Assembly (NCBI RefSeq): GCF_964355755.1
Contig: NC_092670.1
Coordinates: forward strand, 21,949,201-22,013,200
Origin: Antedon mediterranea
Lineage: Eukaryota > Echinodermata > Crinoidea > Comatulida > Antedonidae
Direction: 5' to 3'
DNA: 64,000 nt
This document shows positions 34,126-46,023 of this stretch, one piece after another; position 1 is the stretch's first letter, and each line of letters starts with the position of its first letter. Made by a program: the position numbers and the translations under genes. The notes below the pieces were generated by a model. The model was not told where the DNA came from. It did no database searches and worked only from the letters and a program-made list of their open reading frames with translations.

Positions 34126-37086
34126 GTTACGAGTTCCTATCTTGACAAGGCGAGCTCAGCGTCCTTTTGTTAGATTGCCTTGATTAAACTCACAATTTTA
34201 TCCTGGTATGTACTTTTTGTATTTCATTAATAAAATAATGCTGTCTTATAAATGCAACAATACAATACGATACAATCCAATCACGCATGCTTCAGTCCAT
34301 TAACCGTTGCTATTTATTGAGAGCATATCAAGAATCGTTCTACATAACCAATAGGTAAACTGCACTTTTCACAATTTTATAGTTTTCACTCAAAATATTT
34401 CGAACACAATAATGAAAACGTATATCAGTGAATTTCTTTTCAAGTGATTTTTTTCTTATGACGTCATTATTGAAGATCATTTCTGTTGTACTATTTCGTG
34501 AAAATAATTTTTTTTTCTGCACTCGACATCTTTCGGTTAATGAGTATTATTATGTGACGTGACCGCGGCGGATGGCATAAAGGGAAATTTTTTTTTTTTT
34601 TCAACATTAACTAATATCATTACGTTAATAAGTAATGAACTGCGTACACATCTTCTTTGTGTTGGCAACATCAATCCGTTGTTGTTATAGACCTGCTCGA
34701 TAACATACTTCATAAATAAGTGATAAAAAAACGTATAACATTTAGACTTATTCTTCCATATTTTACTAAAAATCATTTTTCATTGAAATTTCTCTACTAA
34801 TACTATTGTTAATTTAATTTAAGTATGTTAAGTAGCTGGTGGTACCATAGTTTTACAAATTAATTTTTCTTGTCTAAATTATTGGACGACATACCATAAA
34901 AAAAGAAAATACCACCGTATATCATACCGTACTATACTTTTATAAGTACTCAAATAATTAATAGATACAGTAGTTGATGTCTTTTTAAGCTGCAACAAGA
35001 GAAGAAATCTCGAAAAATTACTGTTTTACGAATCGGTGTCTTAGTTAGTACTGTGCGTGGTTGTTATTTTCGCATTCAATTCGTTTAAACTCCCTATTGA
35101 TTTATGTGCAGTAATCTATTTAAAGTATTATTTAATTAATGATTACATAAATTCGTAATACTGTATATAAAATATCATCAACTAAATTTACTGATCTATT
35201 TGTGTTTATTTTCTCAGCGAATCGTTATTAATGTCATTAGTTAATTAATAGTTATCATAATAAGTTTATGATCTGACCTTTTTGGCCTCCAGGATTTGAC
35301 ATACTTAACTTGTCTAAAATGTAGATACATGAATTATGGGAATATATTTTCTCGTCTGCTATTTTTGACGTCACAAATCACATGTTAGTGATCGTTTATT
35401 TAGGTCTCTGAGGAATTCAATCGGATCTGTTGAAAGCACACGACTTGAACCCAGTCTACCCCGTGTGCCGTAAGTTAAGTAGGCCATACTTTGTCTCTGA
35501 TAGTATTCCTTTCATGCACAACAATTGTTTTTGTTCAACGCGGTTTTTTTGTAATCGACGGTAAACATTGCGGTTGTTCTGAGAGACAATTACCGTAAAA
35601 CAAGCTGTATTTTAGGCAGATACATAAATTACAAAATGCCAAAAATAAAACACGTCAATATTCTTAAAAGCAGATTAAAAAAAATATCGGACAAATAATA
35701 CATTAATCGATAGAATACAGAATTATTACAGAAAAAACGAATAAATAAATAAAATTAAACTAACAATTTAAATACACAATCCCAAGACACATCAAGCAAT
35801 AAGCAATTCCGTATGTAACATTATTAGTAGTTTAGTAAAATGACTATGTATTCTATGTTTGTGTTGTGCTTATGTTTACTGTTGGCCGAGAAAAAAGAAA
35901 AATGGAGAAAATAAATACAAATTAATTTTTGTTTTCTGAAAATATTGAATTATGATACATATTTATTAGTGTTATATTCATTCAAGAACTAGGTCTATAT
36001 TATCTCTTATATAATAATAGTAAAGCTATATCAGGTCCTTGTGAACGGGTGATGGGAGGTTTTTTTTCTCCGCACACAACTTATTCTCATGAACTTCAAG
36101 TTCTCCATTTATTGGAGACGATAACATATCTTTACAAAGCCTTTTCCTCCCATTTTAAAAATCTCTTTGGAAGCTGCTCTTTTAAATGCTATTTGGGTTA
36201 CTATTTTACACAGATGTGGAATTAAAAGGAGGGTTGATTTTGCTTCTTTAACAGATGTATGATTGTAACCTGCATTTTTCTTGTTAAGTCGGGTTCACTA
36301 ATACAACTGACAGTTTCCACATCACACTCAGAAAGAAGCCTGTCCTCCGAGGATTTAATATTACTGTAATGTAAATGTTAGTCATAACGATTTTACTTGG
36401 ATCAATAATCGCTCCGTATTCAATACACACATATCAAGAAAAATGTGTCAAAATACAATAAAACTAAGCATATATGATAAATGAAGCAGACGGCATATCC
36501 CAGTTACCCGGATCACGCGTGTACACACGCAGACGGTAAATCAGGACATGCGATTTAAAAAAAAACGGTTATGCAATTTGCAAAATAAATGGTGGCCAGC
36601 TCTTTAATATGTCTGTTTCCCCCGGGGGTCTCAACTCGGCTATAAGACATTAGTTTAGTAAATTAAAATCTATAATAAATGAGGCGTGTAATAGAGTGTG
36701 ACCTGAAATTGCAAGTGATTATATCTATCAATTTTTATTAGACCTTTTTAAATAAAATGCTAATTCCTGCAATATGGATACATCAGTACAGTATTTGATG
36801 ATGTATGCAAATCTGAAAGTAGTGTGTATTTAATATAGTAAAATATGTTATTTTTACAATACACACAATTACCGCGTTCTATATCTGTAGTTTTTAAAGA
36901 GACAGTAAATAGAAGTGAGCTAAAACATGATAGGCCTAATTCTTCTTTTTCTATGTGGTAGTTGGTTCAGAGTGATGATAGAAGGATGTTGTTTCTGATT
37001 GGTCTTTAGTTTATTCGAAACCAAATCTTTATGAATTGGATTACGCATGCTCAAAACACACTAGTCAACAGCTGTGACGGTTTTCA
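34126..37086. other. AT-rich non-coding, nothing firmly identified
   Basis: Contains TGACGTCA at 34459-34466 and 35366-35373. Minus-strand frames at 34340-34776 are AT-driven. Confidence 0.4.
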
Positions 37087-37122
37087 TACGCGCGCGTCAA
37101 CTTTATGTCTCTGCGCGCATGT
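37087..37122. repeat. ACGCGCGCGT palindrome with array-type tail
   Basis: The exact decamer is at 37088-37097, followed by CAACTTTATGTCTCT and then GCGCGCATGTG. The tail matches the tandem unit at 45838-46023, linking single sites to the array. Confidence 0.65.
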
Positions 37123-38765
37123 GTACCACTACATGTTGCGCGCACTACGCACATACTATTCCATTCTCTCCATCATACAAAAAACTACATTTTGGTTTGA
37201 ATCTGCCTTACAACTCTCGTTACATTCATTACATGTTGAAGTGACAGACACCATTGCTCTAGTGTTTTAAGTTGCCGCTCAACTAAAACTTAACTTATGT
37301 TATTTAAGTTAGAGCGGTTAAACTATCAAAAGCACTAATAACTTACAATTGTATAAAATAAATCGTCACGATAATGGAATACTTATCTTTTATACATCAT
37401 TTCAGACGATTATGTAGTAGTCAGACAAGAAATTAAACCTGCATTATTGGCCCGCAAAATTATAGTCGGATTGAATTTCGCACATACGTAAAACCACTCA
37501 CATACATTTATAAGAAGATAAATTTTGCATCATCAATGTACAACCAAAAGATTAAAACCACTATAAATTATTTAAGATACACTTTGTTTATTCTGCCAAA
37601 TCCGAGTTTAAATCTTAAATCAAGAAAATAATTAAGGAATGATTCGACTCCATAAACTTTTGTTGACCAAGTATATTTTACCATCCCATGGGTAGTGCTT
37701 CAAGGACCTGTCTTCAAGGGCCTATCGCTGATGTAATACACAGAAGAGAAAGTTAATGAGTTTTGCTTGAAGTTTGAAATTTAATACGAGGTCGTTGTAG
37801 ATTTCAAAATTAATGTATGTAATACATTTTTGATAATATTATGCTGACAATAATGACCACTTTCATTGATTTAATATATAATAATTCTTTAATTCCGCAG
37901 GAAATATTCATTAAGAAGTTTGGGTATTCCCAAGAGAAGCGCACATCAACTCAATTTATTGAGACGGAATATGAATGTCATTTTTAAAGTGACGTTTCCA
38001 GTTGTTCCGTAAAAAAGTACGAAACGTATCCATAGACACGAACTACGTAACGCATTTATGGTTACAGTAACTAATGTCAGCTTACAATACGCAACGATAC
38101 GCGCAATGACGCAGCCAATTTCATGTCCAGAAACAAGGCAACCGCTGATTATTTTATTTTTTAAGAATTAAAAATATATAGTTCTCTACACACCGCTCCT
38201 TTAAGTATACATTTATGATGTAATGTTTATTGGCGGTAATAATAATATATTATTGTATAAATATAATTATTATGATTGTGTAATTATTATTAATAATAAT
38301 TAAAACAATAATAAGACCAAAAGATATACACTCCAGGGAGAAGCACAACAGATCAGGGGAGTCGTTAAAAGAGTGGTAGGTGTTGGAAGAAAGGGGTGTA
38401 ATATTAACCCAGCTTCAGATCGTAATGAGGTAAATTATATTCCAAAATTAAAAGTCAATGGATTGTGTCCACACCAAATGTATTTGGCCAACACGCATGT
38501 CTCTTGAGGAAGATGTGTTAAACAAGTTAAATAATGAAAATAAAACTTTCCGGTCGCCAGGCCAATCTAAAGTTGTATTCTTTCTTTTGAAATTTACTGA
38601 AAACAGATTAAAACTGTCGTGTAACTTACAAACCTATAAGAAGTTATTAGTTATCAAAGGAATTTGTGAAATTAACTATGTAGAAAATTAAGATAATATA
38701 TAATAAATAATTAATAATAATGTAGATTAATATTAATGCTCTCACAACGCACTGTTTTTGTATTA
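37123..38765. other. non-coding, nothing identified
   Basis: No gene or clear repeat. Short frames only. Confidence 0.4.
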
Positions 38766-38800
38766 TACGCGCGCATACTAATCTCGATTACGCGCGCGTA
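38766..38800. repeat. pair of ACGCGCGCGT-family palindromes
   Basis: TACGCGCGCATAC (from 38766) and TACGCGCGCGTA (38789-38800) lie 11 bp apart. Confidence 0.6.
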
Positions 38801-38824
38801 GTTATCTTGACATGGTCTTGTTGT

Positions 38825-38852
38825 TTGATGGTTGATGGTTGATGGTTTGATA
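38825..38852 (+). repeat. (GATGGTT)n microsatellite
   Basis: Four consecutive GATGGTT or GATGGTTT units. Confidence 0.75.
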
Positions 38853-39235
38853 ACTACTTATTTCAAGATTTGACACACACACAGAAATACGATTGATTAT
38901 GTTGATAGTTATCATACTAATTGCATTTTTTTCAAATAACGATTGTAATACAGACGTTTTAAACATTGAATTTGATATTTAATAGATTTTTAATGTTCTT
39001 TTTATTGTTCGATTTATTATAACTTTATGATGTGTTTATTGCACACTATTTATTGATTTTGAATGTCTTCATTGCAATATAAGTAAAGATTTTTCATAGC
39101 TACAATTTTGTGTTATTTTTATTGTGATTTATATATTTTAAACAGACCATAAAATTCAGTGAGGAGTCATCACGACAAAGATGTAATAATACGGGCAAAG
39201 AGAAAAATCTTGGTTTTTAGCCATCAATATACTCT

Positions 39236-39404
39236 TAAGCTCTGTCCACACTATCAAACTTTATGTGACAAAAAAAAGTGTGCCCATGCCCATATATGGG
39301 TATGATGATGTCATATCACTACCATATTTAAGTATATCACTACCATATTTGGGCACATTAAACTTTTGTCAAACAATTAATTTTATAGTGTAGACAGAGC
39401 TGTA
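39236..39404. mobile_element. ~165-bp MITE with TA flanks
   Basis: AGCTCTGTCCACACTAT at the left end (from 39238) is inverted as ATAGTGTAGACAGAGCT at the right end (to 39401) with one mismatch. TA lies on both sides (39236-39237 and 39403-39404). The interior carries a short duplicated ATATCACTACCATATTT block. Size and ends fit a non-autonomous TA-targeting element of the Tc1/mariner type, by inference. Confidence 0.7.
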
Positions 39405-41394
39405 TGAAACCTAACCCATGCTATCATAGGAACATATCTTCATTGGATTGCTCCTCTGACCCTTTACCCTCAACATAATGTTAAATCTGAATTCTAAAAA
39501 AAGACAAATTACTTTTTAAATATTGTAATCATCAGACACAATGTTCGATGCGCGACTGCAGACAACATTTTATAATGTAAACGTAAAATCATTATCTAAA
39601 ACACGTGTTCACATACTATGTTTCTTTATATAGTGGACTCAATACATTATTAATATTGAACCGGATGTTGTGTTTAAACGTCGGAAATATCGCTGTAATT
39701 ACTATAATTTATAGTAATTAATTTAATGACAAATACTTGTCTGTACTTTTACCTTACAACAAATTTTCCCCTTACTCTTATCATTGTAATTATTTCTATA
39801 GAATTAATCATGTTTTTTTAGCAATGTATATTCTGTCCGCCCAGATGTAATTTAACTAACCTATTTAATAAAATAAGTCTCGTCTATGAATGATTCCGTA
39901 CACGAACGGAAGCCCCCTCCTCGATCAATTCATATTATGTTTCGTTTTCCGTTTAAAGATGTCATTGAAATCTACTAATGTTTTAATAATCAGTCTGTAA
40001 TACTCTTTAGAAACTAGAGCAATATTATTTGAATTATATAATATTGAACCGCCGAGATCATTAAAAAGATAGGCAGATGTATCGTTTTTCTTTATCTGTC
40101 AGATTGAACACTAGAGTAACTTTTTTGCTGGAAGATCGGATAGAGTTTCCATTCTATTATTTATGACGAGCAATGGTGAATAAACCAAACATCATGAGAC
40201 ACAGCATGGCGTTTTCTCAACAATTAGGTATGATTGGGGTTTGGGTGTGGAACGCGATTTCCATTTCATCGTAGTGTATTTTTGTTGGTTAACATTTGCA
40301 ATGTGGGAAGAATTAATTCACATCATGATTGATGAAAAGTTCACGTGAAACGAATGTTAAGAACCATAATACAGCACTATAATACAACATTGGGAAGTCT
40401 AATTAATTACCACCTGTTAATTAACGTTAATTAATTTACGTATGTGAGACAATTGTACAAATTTAAATAATTAAGGAGACAATTTGTCAGTGACACGGTT
40501 AACGCATGCGCACAAAAAGCGTACTACCATCGGGCCTATATTTTCAGCCTATCAACGCACACAAATTACTTTTTCTTGAAATATGTGGTCATGTACGGTA
40601 TTATAGTCAACGGAATACACAATTCAACCACATTAAAGTATACTTCATAATTATTGTTCCTTGTTCTCTCATTTCAATAGTCTTCTATTCTTTCTTTTTA
40701 TCCTATATTTCAATGAGAAATTGAAAATACAATATTCTAAAATACCGCGTACTAATTCGCAAGTTACCTTTCATTTCAATTTTGTATTTTATTTAAAACA
40801 ACAGTTGAAGAGAAATAGTCGGCATATCACAGGACGGTGTTTTAGCTATAGAGATAAATTTGATTGCTAGAAAAATATAATAAACGATAATGTGTTATGA
40901 TGGGGATCAGAGGTCAGTGGGTTATTTGCATAACATGTGAATATTATACTTATAAGTGAAAAATACTCATATGAGAAAACACTCCACTTCAACCCTGTAT
41001 TATTTATTGGTTTGCTATCTACTTCAGATGACTCAAAACAACGACAATTAACGGCAAATTTAAATAAGTATACTATCGATAAATAAATAACCAAAAAGTA
41101 GTATGAAATTATATGGTTTTAACCTATCTTTTTGAATACCATTCATGTAATAATATTCTACAAATTCAGTTGATTTTGACTTATTTTCTGTATTTCCTTT
41201 CGTTTCTTTTTTATAATTCTAGGCCTAAACTTTCTCCAATAATAAAATACATTTGAAGAAAATATAATAATGATGACAATACATATTGTTAACACTATAA
41301 CAACAGTACAACGTTCATTCTTGTCCTATAGCATTGTGCAAAATTCCTAGGCCGAATTGACAGAAAACCTGGTACCTGGAAATCGACAGCATAA
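39405..41394. other. AT-rich non-coding, nothing identified
   Basis: ACGCATGCGC at 40502-40511. No gene. Confidence 0.4.
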
Positions 41395-41700
41395 AAGAAG
41401 TACAGTAGCAGCGGGGAGTTGTCCCTGGTAGCAGATTGTTAGTTGTTTATGAAACAGTAGTAACAAGTAATATCAGCAGTAGTACTAGAGCAGAGAAGCA
41501 ACACTTTCTATTACAACAGCAATGTTTCAGCAAAAGAAGAAAGTGGCAACCATCTCACAGATCAGCTAACATTGTAATAGCAGCATTTGCAGAACATGAG
41601 CAAAGCCTGCAAGTGGAAGTTGTAGTGGTGGTGTATTCTTGCAGCTGCAGCATGGCACCAATAAATGTAGCAGCAACAGTTGTATAATAGTAGTATAATA
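41395..41700 (+). repeat. trinucleotide-rich (AGC/AGT) cryptic repeat
   Basis: Dense GTAGCAGC, AACAGTAGTAAC, GCAGTAGTA, AACAGCAATG and GTAGTGGTGGTG words. The 83-residue plus frame and the 60-residue minus frame here are by-products of the repeat. Confidence 0.55.
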
Positions 41701-41932
41701 TTATGTACGACGATAAAATCACGTTATGCATTACCACGCTATCTTTTTTTCTCTCTCTCTCTTTATCTGTGCTTAAAGAATTTGCATTCGAATTTATTGC
41801 GTTTCTAAATTATCAGTATTTTTTCTCTTAATCAGAAGGTTTAAGATTCTGGAGCAACGTTCTCGCTCATATTATCTCCTCCTGTTTACATTATTACATT
41901 ATTACCTGAAACATAATGAACGCTCGTCGGCG

Positions 41933-41943
41933 CCTTTGATCTT
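41933..41943. promoter_or_regulatory. TCF/LEF-type site
   Basis: CCTTTGATCTT fits the TCF/LEF consensus and lies in a less AT-rich patch (41920-42000). Low certainty as an isolated motif. Confidence 0.25.
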
Positions 41944-42597
41944 AAAAATCTCTATCTTACCCGATTAAAGTACCCGGTCAGGCTGAAACGAAATTTACAA
42001 TTTTTAATGTTAAAACGGAGTGTTTTATGCTGTACACACTTTTATAGATTGTAATGACGTACTTATACAAATTTTGCCGTGGGGAAGATCGGTAATTCTT
42101 TACTTCGGATAGCTTTAGCAGCGATTTATATAATTAGCAGTAATTGTTAAGTTCTATATGTCAGAGATTGGCTATTGAGTGGAATAATGATATAGATACA
42201 CTGGTAATGAGGTCCATGAAAATATTTATTATGGCTGAAATAAAAAACGTTTTGTAGATAATTTTAGCGGAGATGTACAATGGTTCTTATTATAAGTCGT
42301 TTAACTTATTAAATATTACAATCAAGAAAATAAATTATTTGTTATCAATAATTATGGCCCTAATAATTAGTAATTCTGAGATTAAATATTTCAAAATTTG
42401 AAAAATATTTGAAAATTTTCATCTTAAATTGATGAATAAACATTGTACCCTGACAATGGATCTTATTTAACATTATGTTGTAAAATTTTAAAGTTCAAAG
42501 TTGATTATTTTCATCAAAAATTCATTCAAAAGAATTATTACTATATATATATATATATAACCATTTTGAAAATATAAAAACGTTTATTAATATTAGT
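41944..42597. other. AT-rich non-coding with a TA microsatellite
   Basis: (TA)n at about 42542-42559. Nothing else. Confidence 0.5.
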
Positions 42598-42667
42598 GAC
42601 AATGTTGCTTAGTGGTTTATGCTTGTTTAATAATCCAAGGGCCCTAGTTCAAATCCTGGCATTGTCA
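42598..42667 (+). tRNA. tRNA-like sequence, probably not functional
   Basis: The acceptor arms GACAATG (42598-42604) and CATTGTC (42660-42666) pair perfectly. GCTTAGTGGTTTATGC resembles a D arm and AGTTCAAATCC a B box. The anticodon arm has only four clean pairs and an over-long loop, so no anticodon is assigned. It may be a decayed tRNA or SINE head. Confidence 0.5.
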
Positions 42668-43647
42668 TTTTTCTCATATCCGAAAAACAGCATAACTACA
42701 TAATTTCAACTACTCTTCTAAAACATTTTTATTCATTAGCTTAAAATAATTGGCTGTTAGATGTAAATAAATGTTAAAAACTTTAATAATCTTGAATAAC
42801 TTTACTTTCACCGAGACCTACATCACTGAAAATGAAATAGATGTCGCCTTGTGACGTCATAGTGTACCGGTAAAATTTAAAAAGTATGCCGGTTGTACAT
42901 TAAGTTGTTTATTAATAGATAATGGTATGAAACGATAATGGTATAAATAGGAATAATTATTAATATGACCATAAATTAAGAGAATTAATTATTATAGCGG
43001 CATTTATGCCAGATTAATGCTCAAAGTAGCCACTTTGTGATACAATTTTGCGGCATGTACAATCGCTATAAAAGGATGTCATGATTATTATGAACCCATT
43101 TTTTTGTTCTTCAAACAATATTGTGTCATTTTATGCAAAACACTTATCAGTACGCCTACATACTGGTTTTCGGAATGAGGCGGTCGATTCTTGTAATCAG
43201 TAAATGAAGTTTACTATGTGAATTCACATGTCCTTGTTGCCATTCTGTTTTTGAGAATTAAGATTTTTATAATGAAAACTTGCAAACAATCAATTATGCA
43301 ACTACTTCTTCCATAAGCAGTACCGGGTGATAAATGTAATCAGTACCATTTATATCTATATTTTGAGGATAAACTTATATTAAGATTATAGGCCGGAGAA
43401 TGCAGAGGATGTGCTTTCTAAATCCAAAATAAATCTAAAACCAATATAATATAATAACTTAGTGATTCCATTTGTTGATCTCCGTGGTAAACATCATTTT
43501 GAAATAATTTTCCCACTTTCTTTCAGTAGCAAGAATTTCTTTCTTAGGAAAGAAAACTTTATTGAAACAGAATCTATATCGAAAGGGCGCCACCACTCAA
43601 TTATAGTTTTGGCATTCTTCGCAATGTTAATAATATTCATTAATTTC
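42668..43647. other. non-coding, nothing identified
   Basis: TGACGTCA at 42852-42859. No gene. Confidence 0.4.
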
Positions 43648-43683
43648 TGATAAGAATCCCGGGTTCAAATCCTACGGGACCCA
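43648..43683 (+). repeat. tRNA 3'-half-like fragment (B box)
   Basis: CCCGGGTTCAAATCC followed by ACGGGACCC looks like a T arm plus acceptor strand. No matching 5' half is visible upstream. Confidence 0.4.
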
Positions 43684-45793
43684 AAATATAGTTTAAATTT
43701 TGTTTTGAACTGAACTGAATTCGTGTCTAAAATAAATTCATCTACAAACTTGCTACTTTTGATTATAGTTTTCATTTAGTTTCTTAATTACTGTATGTAC
43801 ATTGTATACCAAATCCTTTTTGAATACGTGAACATCTACAGATATGTTTTGAACGGGTGTTATTAACAACATTAAAAGAGTATGTGTAATATAGGATGAC
43901 ATACGGTTTAAATGTTGCTTTGTTAGGCCCACTGGGACAAACCGTCCCACATAGTACGCACCGAATAACCATACACAATCAATATAGGCATTATAAAGAG
44001 ACAGTTTATAGTCGAAGTAGCCTAGCATAATTAAATTATTTCCTTTATTAACTTTTATTCTGACAATAAAGAAATACAGTATAGTATAATACTTGAAAAT
44101 CGACGACATATACATATAAGAAGCTACTACGAAAACCTACTGTAAATTATTTGAAATAAAAGTTCCAAATAGCAATAATGATAGGGCCTACATAGTTTAG
44201 GCCTACGAAATTTACCAATAAACCAAGTCGTAGGATAGAATTCGTTAATTTATTTATAAGATCATCAGTGCCGTAAACCTACGGTACTTTAAACAAACTG
44301 AATCAGACTAAAGATTGGAATTTGAGGCCAGAACTTTGCAAATGTTAACACCGAAGTTATCAAAGAAGCATTTTCTCTCCAGTATGTCTAACTTATACCT
44401 TTTGATTTTGAATTCATAAAATGCAGTAGGCCTACAAAAACTATGTTTCTCCATATACTAGTATTCAGTTTAATCAAAACATGGTACTACTCATGAATGT
44501 TCCACCATGTTCGCTTATTACTAACTTTATGAACGATGTTTGCAGGAAAAAATGGTACTTATTATCAATGTGAGTTCATCTTTATCCACGGCTCGTTATG
44601 CTGTACTTTGAACAATCCAAACTCGATTAATTACTTTACTTCAAAGGACAATTGAACTCTTTGTAATCAACCAAAATCAATTATTTTAATTTTTTTTTAT
44701 TATTAATTTACCATAATTGGCGATTTGCAATAAATAGCGTCTTTAATGAGACAATCACTGTGTAAAACCATGTTCTAGTTTCACTGCCAGACATTTCTGA
44801 ATTTATTTCCGTCTTAATGTGATTTTTCGTCTACGAAAACCCACTAATAATTAGGCGGTGATATCAAAGAGAAATATTATCTAGGAAAACAATCTGTTTT
44901 TGCTCCATTGTGTTTTTTTTACTAGTTAGAGATTATGTTTTGCTATTATCGAACAAGTTGAATATCCGATGGGAAAAAAATATTATCACAATTACGACAC
45001 AACTTATGAAATTCCACATTGATAATAATTATTTAAAACATAACGAATAACAAAAGATATATATATTATTACATTGTTAATTTCTAATGTTTCGAGTATT
45101 TTCTACCTATAGTCTTATACATACATATCGACACAATAGAAAAAACGTACGGTATTTAGGCCTATTACTGTAACAATCTTTATAATTGCTACTACTATCC
45201 ACAAAATATATCCACCATTTCTTTCATTTCTTCCCTGATCCAAATCTATTATTTTTTCCACATTGAAGGTAAGCGATAGAGACTGATAATTTGCTATTTT
45301 TTTTACTATGCGCATGTAACACACGTGAATCACGTGAATCGAAAACTCCATTTAAAAGAACTTTAATGCGACGCATTTAACAAAGCGGCTACTAAAAGTG
45401 GGTGTAAAATAATAAACCTAAATTGAATGATCTCTACAGTTAATAATAACGAATACTAATAATATTTATGTATTTGAAATGAATGTAGAGACACATTAAT
45501 GTTATGAGTTTAATAAAAGCTACCACTTAACTATAATATCGTATCATATAAAACAATAATAAATTTTACTTTATATAAATAACGGACATCTGCTCTAACG
45601 TCATAGATTTAAAATAACAAGAAGTTCTTTGATTGGTTAAGAAATTAATTGTTTTTATGACCCATAATAGATAATTAGAAATGATCAAACGAGATATGAC
45701 ATTGTGAACATAAATCGTAGTGTTCGTTTGTCGCCTGTTCCTTCGGTGTATAAGGCAGCGATGTACTAGACCTAGTAGAACCGACACAAAAGC
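43684..45793. other. AT-rich non-coding, nothing identified
   Basis: The 120-codon minus frame at 43753-44115 has no recognisable domain and AT-driven composition. Confidence 0.4.
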
Positions 45794-46023
45794 TACGCAC
45801 GCGTCAAAACATTGATGAAAATGTGGTTAGGATTTTGTACGCGTGCGTAAACTTTCTATCTTTCTATGTTTATACGCGCGCGTATACTTTCTGTCTCTCC
45901 ATAGTGTATATGCGCGCGCGTGCACTTTCTGTCTCTCCATTGTGTTTTCCGCGTGCATGCACTTTCTATGTCTTCGTAGTGTTAGTACGCGTGCGTTCAC
46001 TTTCCGTCTTTTCGTAGTGTTGC
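45794..46023 (+). repeat. ACGCGYGCGT tandem array, five units of 35-39 bp plus a leader
   Basis: A leader (45794-45837) begins TACGCACGCGTCAAAACA. The units then start at 45838, 45873, 45909, 45948 and 45986. Each begins with a CG palindrome variant (TACGCGTGCGT, TACGCGCGCGT, ATGCGCGCGCG, CCGCGTGCATG, TACGCGTGCGT) and continues with ACTTTCTRTCTYTC-like and TAGTGTT-like blocks. Unit 2 contains the 16-bp perfect palindrome TATACGCGCGCGTATA (45871-45886). Three mutually overlapping small ORFs here are artefacts of the repeat. Confidence 0.85.

Noticed and set aside
41436-41737. ORFs on both strands
   Set aside because: Products of an AGC/AGT triplet-rich tract.
43753-44115. 120-residue minus-strand ORF
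   Set aside because: AT-driven composition, no recognisable domain, no splice or promoter support.
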